From Selenomonadaceae bacterium (GTDB lineage: Bacteria > Bacillota > Negativicutes > Selenomonadales > Selenomonadaceae), in NCBI GenBank assembly GCA_030523645.1, contig JAUNIB010000003.1:124001-188000 (forward strand): a DNA stretch of 64,000 nt, in the 5' to 3' direction. The translations under genes were made by a program, and so were the position numbers. Positions 34,481 through 43,448 of this stretch are shown here, piece by piece (position 1 is the first letter of the stretch; every line of letters begins with the position of its first letter). Under the pieces are notes generated by a model. That model made no database searches. It was not told where the DNA came from and was given only the letters and a program-made list of their open reading frames with translations.

Positions 34481-35185
34481 CTATTCATCCAGTCCTGCCA
34501 GCCGCCGCACCACGGCGCCGGCAATAATAAGTCCCGCTGCCGACGGAACAAAGGAAATGCTGCCGGTAGGCGGCCTTCCCTCCTCTGTCCAGTGAAGGAC
34601 TGCCGGTTTCTCCTTTGAGTATACTACCGGCAGATGCTCAATGCCTCTTTTTTTCAGCTCGCGGCGCATGACTCTGGCCAAGGGGCAGACGCTGGTCTCT
34701 GATATATCCGCCAGCTCCAGCTGCTCCGGGTGGAGCTTGTTCCCAGCTCCCATGGCGCTGATAATCGGCGTTCCCGCTTCTGCGGCAGCCTCTATCAATG
34801 CCAGCTTGCTGTACACGCTGTCAATAGCATCCACCACAAAATCATATACCCTGAAATCAAAATCGTCAACTTTGTCTGCGTCAAAGTAAATCTGGCGACC
34901 GTTTACCACGATGTCGGGATTTATTGTCTTCAACCGTTCCGCGAAGGCTTCTACCTTCGGTCGCCCTACGGTTTCGGTGGTGGCAATAATCTGGCGGTTG
35001 CAGTTGGTGATGTCCACTTCGTCCTTGTCTATCAGATCCAGAGTCCCCACACCGGCCCGGGCCAGTGCCTCCACCGCAAAGCCTCCGACGCCTCCGACAC
35101 CGAACACCGCCACCCGGGACTTCCGCAGGCGGTCAACGCCTTCCGTTCCAAGCAGCAGGGCTGTCCTGTCATACCATTGAGCCAT
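34481..35185 (-). CDS. tcdA: tRNA threonylcarbamoyladenosine dehydratase
   Basis: A 234-residue ThiF/E1-like protein of the TcdA (YgdL/CsdL) type. The ATP-binding glycine loop is GVGGVGGF (about 29-36), followed by DLIDKDEVDITNCNRQ, DAIDS and a C-terminal GSISFVPSAAGL segment. TcdA cyclises t6A at position 37 of ANN-decoding tRNAs to ct6A using ATP. It starts 21 bases after the DUF805 gene stop and ends nine bases before the secreted-protein gene. Confidence 0.93.
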   Translation of the reverse strand: MAQWYDRTALLLGTEGVDRLRKSRVAVFGVGGVGGFAVEALARAGVGTLDLIDKDEVDITNCNRQIIATTETVGRPKVEAFAERLKTINPDIVVNGRQIYFDADKVDDFDFRVYDFVVDAIDSVYSKLALIEAAAEAGTPIISAMGAGNKLHPEQLELADISETSVCPLARVMRRELKKRGIEHLPVVYSKEKPAVLHWTEEGRPPTGSISFVPSAAGLIIAGAVVRRLAGLDE

Positions 35186-35206
35186 TGCTTTACCTTTCTC
35201 CTGCGA

Positions 35207-35863
35207 TTAATTATTGCCCAGCGGGTCGGCACCGTGACGGTTTGCCCCCCTGACGCCGGTATTAAACAGCAGGTAAAGGCTCATAAGCGTGTTCAAAATC
35301 CATGCCCAATCCCATACCCAGCCGGCAAAAATAAAGCCGATGTAGGCACCCATGCGGAGTACCATGAAATTATGGTCAGTGTTGTCAGCCGGCTCCATGT
35401 CGTGAAAGCGGCGGACAACGAGACAGATACTGGCTATCTGAGCACCGATGATGATGCCCACGAGGGCAAGTCCGCCCATGACGGCGTGATTCATGCCGAT
35501 GAGTATGCCGCTGATGATAATAAGTACCAGGGCAATACCGGCGATACCCATGCAGCGCTTGAAGTAGCGCAAGCGGTTCAGGCGTCCCTTCGTGGTGAAG
35601 AACTGTGCCACGATGCCGCTCTCCGGGAAAGGATTATAGGCACTTTCAGCCGATGCTCTCTCCCATGGATAGCCAGCCGCTCCCGCGGCCCCGGTATTAT
35701 TTGTGCCGGTGCTGCGGCGATAGGGATTGTCGCTTTCCATGACTGCAGACGGAGCCGGCGGCGGAGTCGTCACTTCTTCCTGCATTAGCTTAGTGCCGCA
35801 ATACTCACAAAATTTTGCTCCCGGTTTGCTTTCGGCACCGCAGTTGCTGCAAAATTTAGCCAT
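35207..35863 (-). CDS. Zinc-ribbon plus DUF805 membrane protein
   Basis: 218 residues. An N-terminal zinc ribbon (CSNCG…CEYCG at about 5-22) is joined by a Pro/Ala/Asn-rich linker to a DUF805 domain. DUF805 starts at RLNRLRYFKRC and has four membrane helices and the family VVRRFHDM motif. The function of DUF805 proteins is unknown. It follows dacF by 74 bases and precedes tcdA by 21 bases. Confidence 0.88.
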   Translation of the reverse strand: MAKFCSNCGAESKPGAKFCEYCGTKLMQEEVTTPPPAPSAVMESDNPYRRSTGTNNTGAAGAAGYPWERASAESAYNPFPESGIVAQFFTTKGRLNRLRYFKRCMGIAGIALVLIIISGILIGMNHAVMGGLALVGIIIGAQIASICLVVRRFHDMEPADNTDHNFMVLRMGAYIGFIFAGWVWDWAWILNTLMSLYLLFNTGVRGANRHGADPLGNN

Positions 35864-35937
35864 TATCTATTTCCTCTCCTTCAGATACGCGCGAGAAAAA
35901 ATCCTTCACTATTTTTATCGAAACAAATCGGTTTTTC

Positions 35938-36999
35938 CTAACCCTTCAGCAATCCAAATCCGTAATCCAGCAGGCGTGCCGCTGCAGTGAACCGGTCCTC
36001 CGGCTCGTCACCGCCCAGCACTACCGTCAGCAGCCGGTGTCCGTCCCGCTCTGCCGCCGCCGCCAGACAAAAGCCTGCCGCGTTGGTATAGCCGGTTTTT
36101 ATTCCGTAGCAGCCGGGATAATCATAGACAAGGTCGTTGGTATTCTCGGCAAAAACCCGATGACGCTTCGGGTAAATGCAGGTAATATTCCTGGTTTTCA
36201 TTCCCACTATCGGCTTCAGGTCTTTGTCCTTCAGCAGATAACGGGCAATGGTTGCCATGTCTCTGGCGGTGCTGACATGACCGGGAGTCGGCAGCCCTGA
36301 GGCGTCGGCAAAGTAGCTGCCGTTGAGCTTCATTGCCCCGGCATACTCATTCATCCGGCGGTAGAAGCCGCCCTGGGCGTCCTTTCCGCTGCCGTCGCTG
36401 CCAATCTGCCGGGCGATGGCGTAGGCCGCCCCGTTGTCGGAGATTATCAGCATCTGAGCAATAGCTTCGTACAGAGGTATTATCTCTCCCCGCACCAGAT
36501 AGCTTGTTTCCTCAGCTTCGTCCCACCTTATGTTTATGGAGCGGGTCAGCGGCAGGTTCCGGCAGCTGCTTTCCTTCACAGCCACCAGTGCGGTCATCAT
36601 CTTGGTAAGGCTGGCCGGCGCTCTGTTCACATCGGCATTGCGCTCGTAAAGCACCTTTGCCTCCGGCAGAGGCGGGAAGAATGAAGCAGGGTCAATCCCG
36701 GTCTGCTTAGCCGCAGCCTTTGTTCCGTCAGTTCTTACCACGGTACTGCTGCCCCGGCTTCTCCGGCGCTGTTCCCGTTCTTCTCTGCGGCGCTGCTTCT
36801 CCTGCTCCTTTTTCAGCCGCTTCAATTCCTTGGGGCTGAGCTGCTTCGCCTTCGTATCCCCTTCATCGGCGGTAATGTCAAGCAGGATGGCTGCTCTGAC
36901 CGGGATAGCTGGGGGAAGACTGATTGCCGCCGCTGCCGTTTCGGAAACAGACAGCAGCAGCAGCATTACCAGGATAATTATTTTCTTAGGGATATACAT
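35938..36999 (-). CDS. D-alanyl-D-alanine carboxypeptidase (penicillin-binding protein, DacF-like)
   Basis: 353 residues, S11 family. Signal peptide about 1-25. All three active-site motifs are present: S130-L-T-K133, S187-D-N189 and K301-T-G303. It trims D-Ala from peptidoglycan stem peptides in the periplasm. Between the signal peptide and the catalytic domain is a highly charged Lys/Arg/Glu-rich stretch (about 50-85), which is unusual. The usual C-terminal beta domain and amphipathic anchor are absent or very short, since the protein ends about 50 residues after KTG. It lies 28 bases downstream of metH. Confidence 0.9.
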   Translation of the reverse strand: MYIPKKIIILVMLLLLSVSETAAAAISLPPAIPVRAAILLDITADEGDTKAKQLSPKELKRLKKEQEKQRRREEREQRRRSRGSSTVVRTDGTKAAAKQTGIDPASFFPPLPEAKVLYERNADVNRAPASLTKMMTALVAVKESSCRNLPLTRSINIRWDEAEETSYLVRGEIIPLYEAIAQMLIISDNGAAYAIARQIGSDGSGKDAQGGFYRRMNEYAGAMKLNGSYFADASGLPTPGHVSTARDMATIARYLLKDKDLKPIVGMKTRNITCIYPKRHRVFAENTNDLVYDYPGCYGIKTGYTNAAGFCLAAAAERDGHRLLTVVLGGDEPEDRFTAAARLLDYGFGLLKG

Positions 37000-37027
37000 T
37001 TATTCGTTCAACAGTCTTTCTATGTTA

Positions 37028-39466
37028 TTACATTGCCCCAACAATTTCTTTGGCAATGTTTACTGCCGCTACGCCGTCCTTGGCATAGGAGTCGGCGCCG
37101 CAGTCGCGGGCGTAGTCATCGGTGACGGCTGCACCGCCTACCATTACCCGGGCTGTGCTTCCGGCGTTCTTCAGCTTCTCGATAACGATGTCCAGCTCCG
37201 GCATGGTGGTGGTCATAAGGGCGCAGAGACCTACGATGTCGGCCTTGCTCTCCGTGGCGGCCGCCACGATTGCATCTGCCTCCACATCTTTGCCGAGGTC
37301 AATGACCTTGAAGCCGGAGTTTTCCAGCAGAGCGGCTACAATATTCTTGCCAAGGTCGTGAACATCTCCCTTGACCGTAGCAATGACGAAGGTACCGAGG
37401 CGGGCGCTGTCCGCAGCCGCCGGAAGGATTTCCTTCAGACGGTCAAAGGCCGCCTTCATCGTCTCCGCCGACAGCAGTACCTGGGGCAGGAACACCCGGC
37501 CCGCACCAAAATCGGCACCGATTTCGTTCATGGCGGCGGTGAGAGCGTTGTTGGTTATATCATTGGCTTCTCTGCCCTGAGCAATCGCTTCGGCTACCAG
37601 ATCACCTACGGAGTCCTTGTCGCCGTCGATGACTGCCGCCTTCAGCGCGCCCATAATGTCTGCCTTGGGGTCGATGGAGGCTGCGGAAGCCGCCACCTTC
37701 ACCGCATCACGACCGGACTGGGCCTTGCTGTACTCTACACCGTTGGGGTCTACGCCCAGCAGCGCCTTTGCCGATGAGAGAGTGTCCTTCATGCCGTCAT
37801 CGTAAGGATTCATGATGGGGGCATCAAGACCGGCGGCCAGACACATAGCGTAGAAGGTGTGGTTGACGATAGGACGGTTGGGCAGACCGAAGGAAATATT
37901 GGACAGACCCATAGTGGTAGGATAGCCAAATTCCTGACGATAAAGAGTCAGCGCCCGCAGCACTTCTTTCGCCGCTGAGGCATCGCTGGCAACAGTCAGT
38001 ACAAGTCCGTCCAGCAGGAAGTCTCCGTCCTGCAGTCCTTCCTTCTTTGCCGCTTCGACAATTTTCCGAATAAGCTCTACTCTTGCCTCAGCCGTCTTGG
38101 GCAAATCCTTTTCCAGCGGCAGGCAGAGGACAGCGGCACCGTACTTCTTGGCCAGCGGCAGGAATTTCTCCAGACGCTCCGGCTCCGCGGACACGGAATT
38201 TATCAAGGCACGGCCGGGATAAATCCGGAGGGCGGCTTCCAAGGCTTTCGCATCGCTGGTATCAATGGCCAACGGCAGATCGGTAAGGGGCGTCAGCTCC
38301 AGCATTGCCCGCTTCATGGCGGCAGCCTGATCGATACCGCCCACGCCCATATTTACATCCAATACCGAGGCACCGGCCCGGGCCTGCCCGATGGCTTCCT
38401 TTTTCACGGAGGTGAAGGAGCCGTCCTTTATTTCCGCCGCCAGCTTCTTGCGGCCGGTGGGGTTTATCCGCTCGCCAATCATAATCGGCGGCAGGTCCTT
38501 GTCGATTGTTACTGTCTTTGTCCGGCTGGTGAGCTGCAGACGACGGGGACGAGTCTCCCGCTTTACCGGAGCCAAATCCTTTACCGCCTCGGCTACAGCC
38601 TTAATATGAGCCGGAGTAGTGCCGCAGCAGCCGCCCAGATATGCAGCACCGGCTGCCACCAGCTTCGGGGCGGCCTCGCCGAAGGTTTCCGGTCCCATGG
38701 GGAATACGGTCTTGCCATCAATCAGCTGGGGCATTCCTGCATTGGGCTGAATGATAATAGGCTTGTCGGTGGCAGTGATGAGCTGCTTCACTACCGACAG
38801 GTACTCATCGGGGCCGAGAGAGCAGTTTGCTCCGATAATATCCGCACCCAAAGCGTCAAGAGTGACTGCGGCAGTCACCGGGTCGGTACCGGTGACGGTA
38901 CGCAAATCCTCGGCGTAGGTGAACTGGCAGATTATCTTTATTTCCCTGCAGCGATGACCGGCCTCGCTGTCGGCCTTGTTCTCCGCTGCGACGGCGTCCT
39001 TCACGGCGATGAGAGCCGCCCTCATCTCTCCCATGTCTATCATGGTCTCGATAATGAAGGCATCTACCCCGCCCCGAAGCAGACCTACAGCCTGACGGTA
39101 AAAATTGTCGTAGGCGGCTTCAAAATCCAAATCACCCAAAGGCTCAACAAAGCGGCCGGTGGGGCCGATATCTCCGGCAATCTTTACATACCGGCGGCCG
39201 CATTCTGCGATTGCCCGACGGGCACACTTCGCCGCTGCCTCGTTCAGCTCCTCGCAGCGGTCGCTGAGGCCGTAATGCTCCAGCTTCAGCGGGCTGCCGC
39301 CAAAGGTGTTGGTCGTTATATAAGTCGCACCGGCATCAATGTACTCACGGTGAACGCCGATGACTACCTCCGGATGCTCCACATTCATCAGTTCGGGGCA
39401 GGCACCCGGCTGCAGGCCGCGGGCCTGAAGCATTGTTCCCATGCCGCCGTCAAATATCTCTATCAT
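37028..39466 (-). CDS. metH: Cobalamin-dependent methionine synthase (no reactivation domain)
   Basis: 812 residues. The homocysteine S-methyltransferase barrel (about 1-300) has zinc cysteines in GANCSLG and GGCCGTTP. A pterin-binding (methyltetrahydrofolate) domain follows (about 320-580), then the cobalamin cap and B12-binding domain (about 600-812) with DVHDLGKN. The C-terminal AdoMet reactivation domain of E. coli MetH is lacking, as usual in Firmicutes, so reactivation must come from a separate protein not seen here. Its promoter overlaps that of the divergent hypE. No cobalamin riboswitch in the 142-base upstream spacer. Confidence 0.94.
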   Translation of the reverse strand: MIEIFDGGMGTMLQARGLQPGACPELMNVEHPEVVIGVHREYIDAGATYITTNTFGGSPLKLEHYGLSDRCEELNEAAAKCARRAIAECGRRYVKIAGDIGPTGRFVEPLGDLDFEAAYDNFYRQAVGLLRGGVDAFIIETMIDMGEMRAALIAVKDAVAAENKADSEAGHRCREIKIICQFTYAEDLRTVTGTDPVTAAVTLDALGADIIGANCSLGPDEYLSVVKQLITATDKPIIIQPNAGMPQLIDGKTVFPMGPETFGEAAPKLVAAGAAYLGGCCGTTPAHIKAVAEAVKDLAPVKRETRPRRLQLTSRTKTVTIDKDLPPIMIGERINPTGRKKLAAEIKDGSFTSVKKEAIGQARAGASVLDVNMGVGGIDQAAAMKRAMLELTPLTDLPLAIDTSDAKALEAALRIYPGRALINSVSAEPERLEKFLPLAKKYGAAVLCLPLEKDLPKTAEARVELIRKIVEAAKKEGLQDGDFLLDGLVLTVASDASAAKEVLRALTLYRQEFGYPTTMGLSNISFGLPNRPIVNHTFYAMCLAAGLDAPIMNPYDDGMKDTLSSAKALLGVDPNGVEYSKAQSGRDAVKVAASAASIDPKADIMGALKAAVIDGDKDSVGDLVAEAIAQGREANDITNNALTAAMNEIGADFGAGRVFLPQVLLSAETMKAAFDRLKEILPAAADSARLGTFVIATVKGDVHDLGKNIVAALLENSGFKVIDLGKDVEADAIVAAATESKADIVGLCALMTTTMPELDIVIEKLKNAGSTARVMVGGAAVTDDYARDCGADSYAKDGVAAVNIAKEIVGAM

Positions 39467-39513
39467 CTATATCGTCCTTTCAATTATTTTCAAGGCATAT
39501 TCATCCACCTACT

Positions 39514-39541
39514 ATTTTACTATGAGAAAGAGTTTTGTCAA
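39514..39541 (-). promoter_or_regulatory. metH promoter
   Basis: On the minus strand a consensus TTGACA (39541-39536), 16-base spacer, TAAAAT (39519-39514). Leader of about 45 bases. Confidence 0.7.
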
Positions 39542-39566
39542 ATCTGCTGTGTCATTGTGCTATAAT
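39535..39566 (+). promoter_or_regulatory. hypE promoter (extended -10)
   Basis: TGCTATAAT with the -10 at 39561-39566. TTGTCA at 39535-39540 is 20 bases away and overlaps the metH -35 on the other strand. Confidence 0.6.
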
Positions 39567-39608
39567 ACAATGATATAGTAAGAAAAATATAAAACTCCGG
39601 AGACCATT

Positions 39609-40646
39609 ATGACCAAATTTTCTGACAATGATGTTGTAACTCTCGCCATGGGCGCAGGCGGCCGTGAGACGGGCGAGCTGCTGGACGGAATCATCCGTCC
39701 GGCTATCGACAACTCCGTTCTCGCCCAAGGACACGACGGAGCCCGTCTGACCTTCCCTGCCTCCGGCGGCAGCAGTCAGCTTGCCTTCACAACTGATTCC
39801 TATGTGATAACTCCGAGATTCTTTCCCGGCGGCAGCATCGGTGACCTTGCCGTAAACGGAACGGTAAACGATCTGGCCATGACCGGTGCCGCAGCCCGCT
39901 GTCTGTCCCTCGGTCTTATCATCGAGGAGGGACTGCCGCTGAAGGAGCTGCAGCAGATAATGGCCGATATTGCCGCCGCTGCACAAAAAGCCTCGGTGCA
40001 AATCGTCACCGGCGATACGAAGGTGGTACCGGCAGGCCGGGGAGACGGAATCTACATAAACACCGCCGGCATCGGCGAAATAATCACCGAGGGCTTCACC
40101 GTCGGCCCGGAGAAAATATCCCCCGGCCTCGACATCATCCTTTCCGGTACCGTCGGCGACCATCAGGGGACAATTCTCGCGCTCCGTCACGGCATTGATG
40201 CCCCGGAGCTTGCCAGTGACAGCCAGCCCCTTAACGGTCTCATGGAAGAAATAATCGCTAAGGGCAGCAGCGGCGTCCGCTGTCTGAGAGATGCCACCCG
40301 TGGCGGTCTGGCCGCGGTACTGAATGAGCTGGCCTCTGCCGCCAAAGTGGGCATAGTCCTCGACAGCAGCTCCATTCCTGTCAGTCCAGCTGTTTCCGCG
40401 ATCTGCGAGCTGCTGGGCTCTGACCCCATTGCCATGGCCAATGAAGGAAAGTGCGTTGTCTTTACTGAGCCATCCGTCACTGAAGCTGTCCTGACAGCTA
40501 TGCGCGGTCACGAAGCCGGCAGGGATGCCGCTGTAATCGGCCGCACCACGGAGAAAAATCCCGGACTTGTGGCTGTGTCCACAGAGCTGGGTGCCTTGCG
40601 TCTGGTAGAGATTCCCTCCGGCGAGCTTGTACCGAGAATCTGTTAA
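39609..40646 (+). CDS. hypE: Hydrogenase maturation protein HypE
   Basis: 345 residues of the AIR-synthase-like fold shared with SelD, ThiL and PurM. The C-terminus ends PRIC, the HypE hallmark whose cysteine is carbamoylated and dehydrated to thiocyanate for the Fe(CN)2CO centre of NiFe hydrogenases. ATP-binding glycine motifs (MGAGGRET near the start, TVNDLAMTGA) are present. No hypA, B, C, D or F is in the window, so it stands alone or apart from its set. The next gene starts 14 bases downstream. Confidence 0.9.
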   Translation: MTKFSDNDVVTLAMGAGGRETGELLDGIIRPAIDNSVLAQGHDGARLTFPASGGSSQLAFTTDSYVITPRFFPGGSIGDLAVNGTVNDLAMTGAAARCLSLGLIIEEGLPLKELQQIMADIAAAAQKASVQIVTGDTKVVPAGRGDGIYINTAGIGEIITEGFTVGPEKISPGLDIILSGTVGDHQGTILALRHGIDAPELASDSQPLNGLMEEIIAKGSSGVRCLRDATRGGLAAVLNELASAAKVGIVLDSSSIPVSPAVSAICELLGSDPIAMANEGKCVVFTEPSVTEAVLTAMRGHEAGRDAAVIGRTTEKNPGLVAVSTELGALRLVEIPSGELVPRIC

Positions 40647-40660
40647 TTGAGGTAAAAACT

Positions 40661-41848
40661 ATGGGCAATCAATTTCAAAACTCCGCTTCGTCACCCAGTC
40701 TGGTGGCCTGCTATCTGGTAAAGGACGAGGCCGATGAGCTTCGCCTGTCGCTGGACAGCATAAAGGACTATGTAGATGATATATTCATCGTCATGACCGA
40801 GAAAAACGAAGCCGTCGATTCCGTGCTTCGGGATTTCGCGAAGGAGCTGAATACTTTTTCCAAGCGGGATACCGGCCTTACCGTCCGGTTCTTCCCCTGG
40901 TGTGATGATTTCGCGGCTGCCCGCAACTTCGCACTTGACCTTGTGTACGACTGCGCCCCGGACTCTGACTGGATAATCTTCCTTGACGCGGACGAGTTCT
41001 TCTCCCCCCGCACAAAACAGAATCTTCCGGAGCTGGCCGTGAAAGCCACCGCCGCCCCCGTGGACCTCATAGCCATACCAATTGACAATGTAGACGGCAA
41101 GGCCGCCAATGCCCCCCTGCTGCTCCGCAGCTTCGGCAGCCGTCTTCTCCGCACCTCCGCCGGCATCCGCTACGAGGGTGCTATCCATGAGTCACCCATG
41201 ATGCCCGACGGCAGCTTCCCCCGATCGGCTACCGTCACCGCCAATGAGCTGCTCATCATCCACACCGGCTACCGCAGCGGCGTATCCGAGAAAAAGGCCC
41301 GGCGCAATCTGGTCATCCTCAATGACCGGCTTGCCGCCTGTCAGAAGGACAGAGACGAGGCTGAAGCCGCCGGTGACAAGCAGGGCGTTCAGCTTGCGGA
41401 GCTGCTGGCCTGGCAGCTCTACGGCTACTTTGCCGAAACCTACGAGGGACTGAACGATTATGCGGCCGCCATGAATTTCGCCGAGGCCGACCTTGATGTT
41501 CGCCGCTCCATTCCCGAGCTGGCCAACAACGGCACCTTCAGCTCCCGCAGTGCCAGAGTCCTCATCCGCTGCCTGAATCATTTCCCCCAGCGTCTGGACG
41601 CAAGGCTGAAAGCGACCGAAACCGCCACCCTCCTGTTCCCTCAAATACCGGAATTCTGGGCCGACAGAGCCGTGGCTGTGAGAGCCGCCGGTGATACCCA
41701 GATGGCAGTTGCCTACGGCGAGCGGGCTATGGCTGCATGGCAGGAATACAAAAAAAATCCCGACTCCTATACGGAGCCGGTGATGTTCGATGAGGAGCTT
41801 TCCAAGCGCCTGCGAGGCAACATTAACAGCTGGCGGGCTGAATGCTGA
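40661..41848 (+). CDS. Family 2 glycosyltransferase with helical (TPR-like) C-terminal part
   Basis: 395 residues. The N-terminal GT-A domain starts VACYLVKDEADELRLSLDSI with the metal-binding DADEF motif near residue 108. The C-terminal half is helical with Ala-rich repeats resembling TPR. Proteins of this SunS-like type glycosylate peptides or proteins, but the acceptor here is unknown. Probably cotranscribed with hypE; the reason for that pairing is unclear. Confidence 0.82.
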   Translation: MGNQFQNSASSPSLVACYLVKDEADELRLSLDSIKDYVDDIFIVMTEKNEAVDSVLRDFAKELNTFSKRDTGLTVRFFPWCDDFAAARNFALDLVYDCAPDSDWIIFLDADEFFSPRTKQNLPELAVKATAAPVDLIAIPIDNVDGKAANAPLLLRSFGSRLLRTSAGIRYEGAIHESPMMPDGSFPRSATVTANELLIIHTGYRSGVSEKKARRNLVILNDRLAACQKDRDEAEAAGDKQGVQLAELLAWQLYGYFAETYEGLNDYAAAMNFAEADLDVRRSIPELANNGTFSSRSARVLIRCLNHFPQRLDARLKATETATLLFPQIPEFWADRAVAVRAAGDTQMAVAYGERAMAAWQEYKKNPDSYTEPVMFDEELSKRLRGNINSWRAEC

Positions 41849-41851
41849 AAA

Positions 41852-41870
41852 GATACGGCAAAGCCGTATC
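41852..41870 (+). terminator. Small post-stop hairpin (family F, copy 1)
   Basis: GATACGGC AAA GCCGTATC, an 8-base perfect stem straight after the glycosyltransferase stop, followed by CTCCTTAATGTAA. A related hairpin with a different stem follows hemL at 54990. Confidence 0.5.
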
Positions 41871-41885
41871 CTCCTTAATGTAATC

Positions 41886-42026
41886 CCGCCGTAACAGCAC
41901 ATATAAAGAAACCGTTTATCAACATCAGTGCTTGACGATTAACAAGCTAGCCAGCGCAGTTAGAGTCTAGCACTGCTATGTTGATAACCGAGTGCAAACG
42001 GGTTTCTGTTATGTGTTGTTAGGCGG
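41886..42026 (+). repeat. Family D long structured palindrome, copy D1
   Basis: 141 bases folding into one long interrupted hairpin. Paired segments: 41886-41890/42022-42026, 41892-41903/42010-42021 (one mismatch), 41907-41913/42001-42007, 41916-41925/41978-41987 (perfect), 41926-41936/41965-41975 (T.T mismatch), 41939-41943/41959-41963. The apical loop AAGCTAGCCAGCGCA is shared with D2. Confidence 0.75.
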
Positions 42027-42037
42027 TCGTCAATTTA

Positions 42038-42090
42038 CCTCATCCGTCTCGCTGCGCGAGCCACCTTCCCCAGAGGGGAAGGTTTTTTAT
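42038..42090 (+). repeat. Half family B repeat (B2), serving as a terminator
   Basis: CCTCATCCG to CCTTCCCCAGAGGGGAAGG followed by TTTTTTAT. It is half of a family B element. On the plus strand it forms a proper intrinsic terminator for the hypE/glycosyltransferase transcript. Confidence 0.75.
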
Positions 42091-43424
42091 TTGTATTTTC
42101 TCAGCAGCCGTTTTACCAGCCGCAGGCGTTCCTCGTATATCCACTCGCCAACTGCCGGGCCGCACAGATATTCGGGAGCATCACTGCCCCGGACGCTGCG
42201 GATGGCCTGCAGGAACTCGTCAACCCGATAGAGATACGGCGGCATCAATCGGGCCAGCTCCCCGATGGCTTCATCGAGATGGTCAATCGTCCGGGCGGTA
42301 ATGAAGCGCATCCCGCCGTCAATAATCAGCAGCAGGATAAAATCATCCGCCGTCAGATACGGCTTCACCTTGTCGATGCTCACCAGCAGCTCGGTTATCT
42401 TCCCCGGCTTCGCCAGCCGGGCCGCTCTCATGTGCTCGTGGATGGCAAATTCTCCCGCCTTGAGAAGATTATTGGGGAGAGTCATCCGCTCGTTCCACGC
42501 TCTCAGGGCATCAAGTCCCCGCAGCTCATGGCCGTAGTGATGAGGCAAGACCTCGGCCGGTGTCAGTCCCTTGCCCAAGTCGTGAACAAGAGCGGCAAAG
42601 CGGCCGGTGATATTCTCCGTCCGACGGCAGACAAGAGCAAAGGTCAGCATGGTATGATTCCAGGAGTCTCCCTCCGGGTGCCAGTTAGCCGGCTGCTCCT
42701 TGCCGATGAGAGCGTACAGCTCCGGGAATACCGTCTCCACCAGATTTGCCCGCCGCAGCATGATGAAGAAACGCTCCGGGGCACCGCCTTGTAAGCAGTT
42801 GATGGCCATCACTCGCATCAGCTCGCCCACAATGCGCTCACTGCTGACAGTCCTCAGCTCCTCCGCCAGCTCGGCCATGGCCTCCAGAGTGTCCTCGTCT
42901 ATCTCGAAGCCGAATTCCGCCGCCTGCCGGGCAGCCCGCAGTGCCCGCAAAGGGTCCTCCGCGAAATGCTCGCCGGTACGACGGATTATTTTTTCTTCAA
43001 TATCCCGCTGTCCCCCATAGGGGTCGATAAGTTCGTCCGTGAGAATATCTATCGCCATGCTGTTCATGGTGGTGTCACGGCGATGAAGGTCATCCTCGAT
43101 GGAAACATCACCGTCAGCACAGACAGCAAAGCCGGTATATCCGGCTCCGGTCTTCCGCTCGGTACGGCAGAGAGCCACCTCGCAGGACTGTCCGTCTATC
43201 TTCATAAGGTAGACAGGAAAGCTCTTTCCCACCGGCTGAGGCACTGCGCCACCCTCAGAGAAAACATCGGCTATGTCCTCGGGGGAAAATCCCTCCAGCA
43301 CATAGTCCCGGTCGTGACTTCTGTCCGCGGGAATCCCCCGCACTCTGTCACGAACCCAGCCGCCTACGATATAGGCACGGCCGCCGGCGGCTTCGGCCCG
43401 CTTTGCAAATTCTAATTCTGTCAT
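42087..43424 (-). CDS. cca: CCA tRNA nucleotidyltransferase with HD domain
   Basis: 445 residues. The nucleotidyltransferase head has GGWVRD and the metal-binding D-R-D of SHDRDYV, then RRDTTMNSMA and the DPLRALRAAR motif. It is followed by the helical neck and a C-terminal HD phosphohydrolase domain (HTML…ALVHDLGKG). It adds or repairs the 3' CCA of tRNAs. Between its start and the next gene (thrB) lies family D repeat D4. Confidence 0.92.
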   Translation of the reverse strand: MTELEFAKRAEAAGGRAYIVGGWVRDRVRGIPADRSHDRDYVLEGFSPEDIADVFSEGGAVPQPVGKSFPVYLMKIDGQSCEVALCRTERKTGAGYTGFAVCADGDVSIEDDLHRRDTTMNSMAIDILTDELIDPYGGQRDIEEKIIRRTGEHFAEDPLRALRAARQAAEFGFEIDEDTLEAMAELAEELRTVSSERIVGELMRVMAINCLQGGAPERFFIMLRRANLVETVFPELYALIGKEQPANWHPEGDSWNHTMLTFALVCRRTENITGRFAALVHDLGKGLTPAEVLPHHYGHELRGLDALRAWNERMTLPNNLLKAGEFAIHEHMRAARLAKPGKITELLVSIDKVKPYLTADDFILLLIIDGGMRFITARTIDHLDEAIGELARLMPPYLYRVDEFLQAIRSVRGSDAPEYLCGPAVGEWIYEERLRLVKRLLRKYK

Positions 43425-43448
43425 TTCATTTCACAAAAACAGGCTGTG

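Noticed and set aside
39609-40646. Selenophosphate synthetase or thiamine-monophosphate kinase
   Set aside because: The fold is shared, but the PRIC C-terminus is specific to HypE and there is no N-terminal Cys/Sec motif of SelD.
41886-42026. D elements as integron attC sites
   Set aside because: Variable stems with conserved structure recall attC, and D1 even shows TAAC/GTTA. However, D2-D5 lack the GTTRRRY/RYYYAAC boxes, there are no cassettes, and no integrase is in the window.
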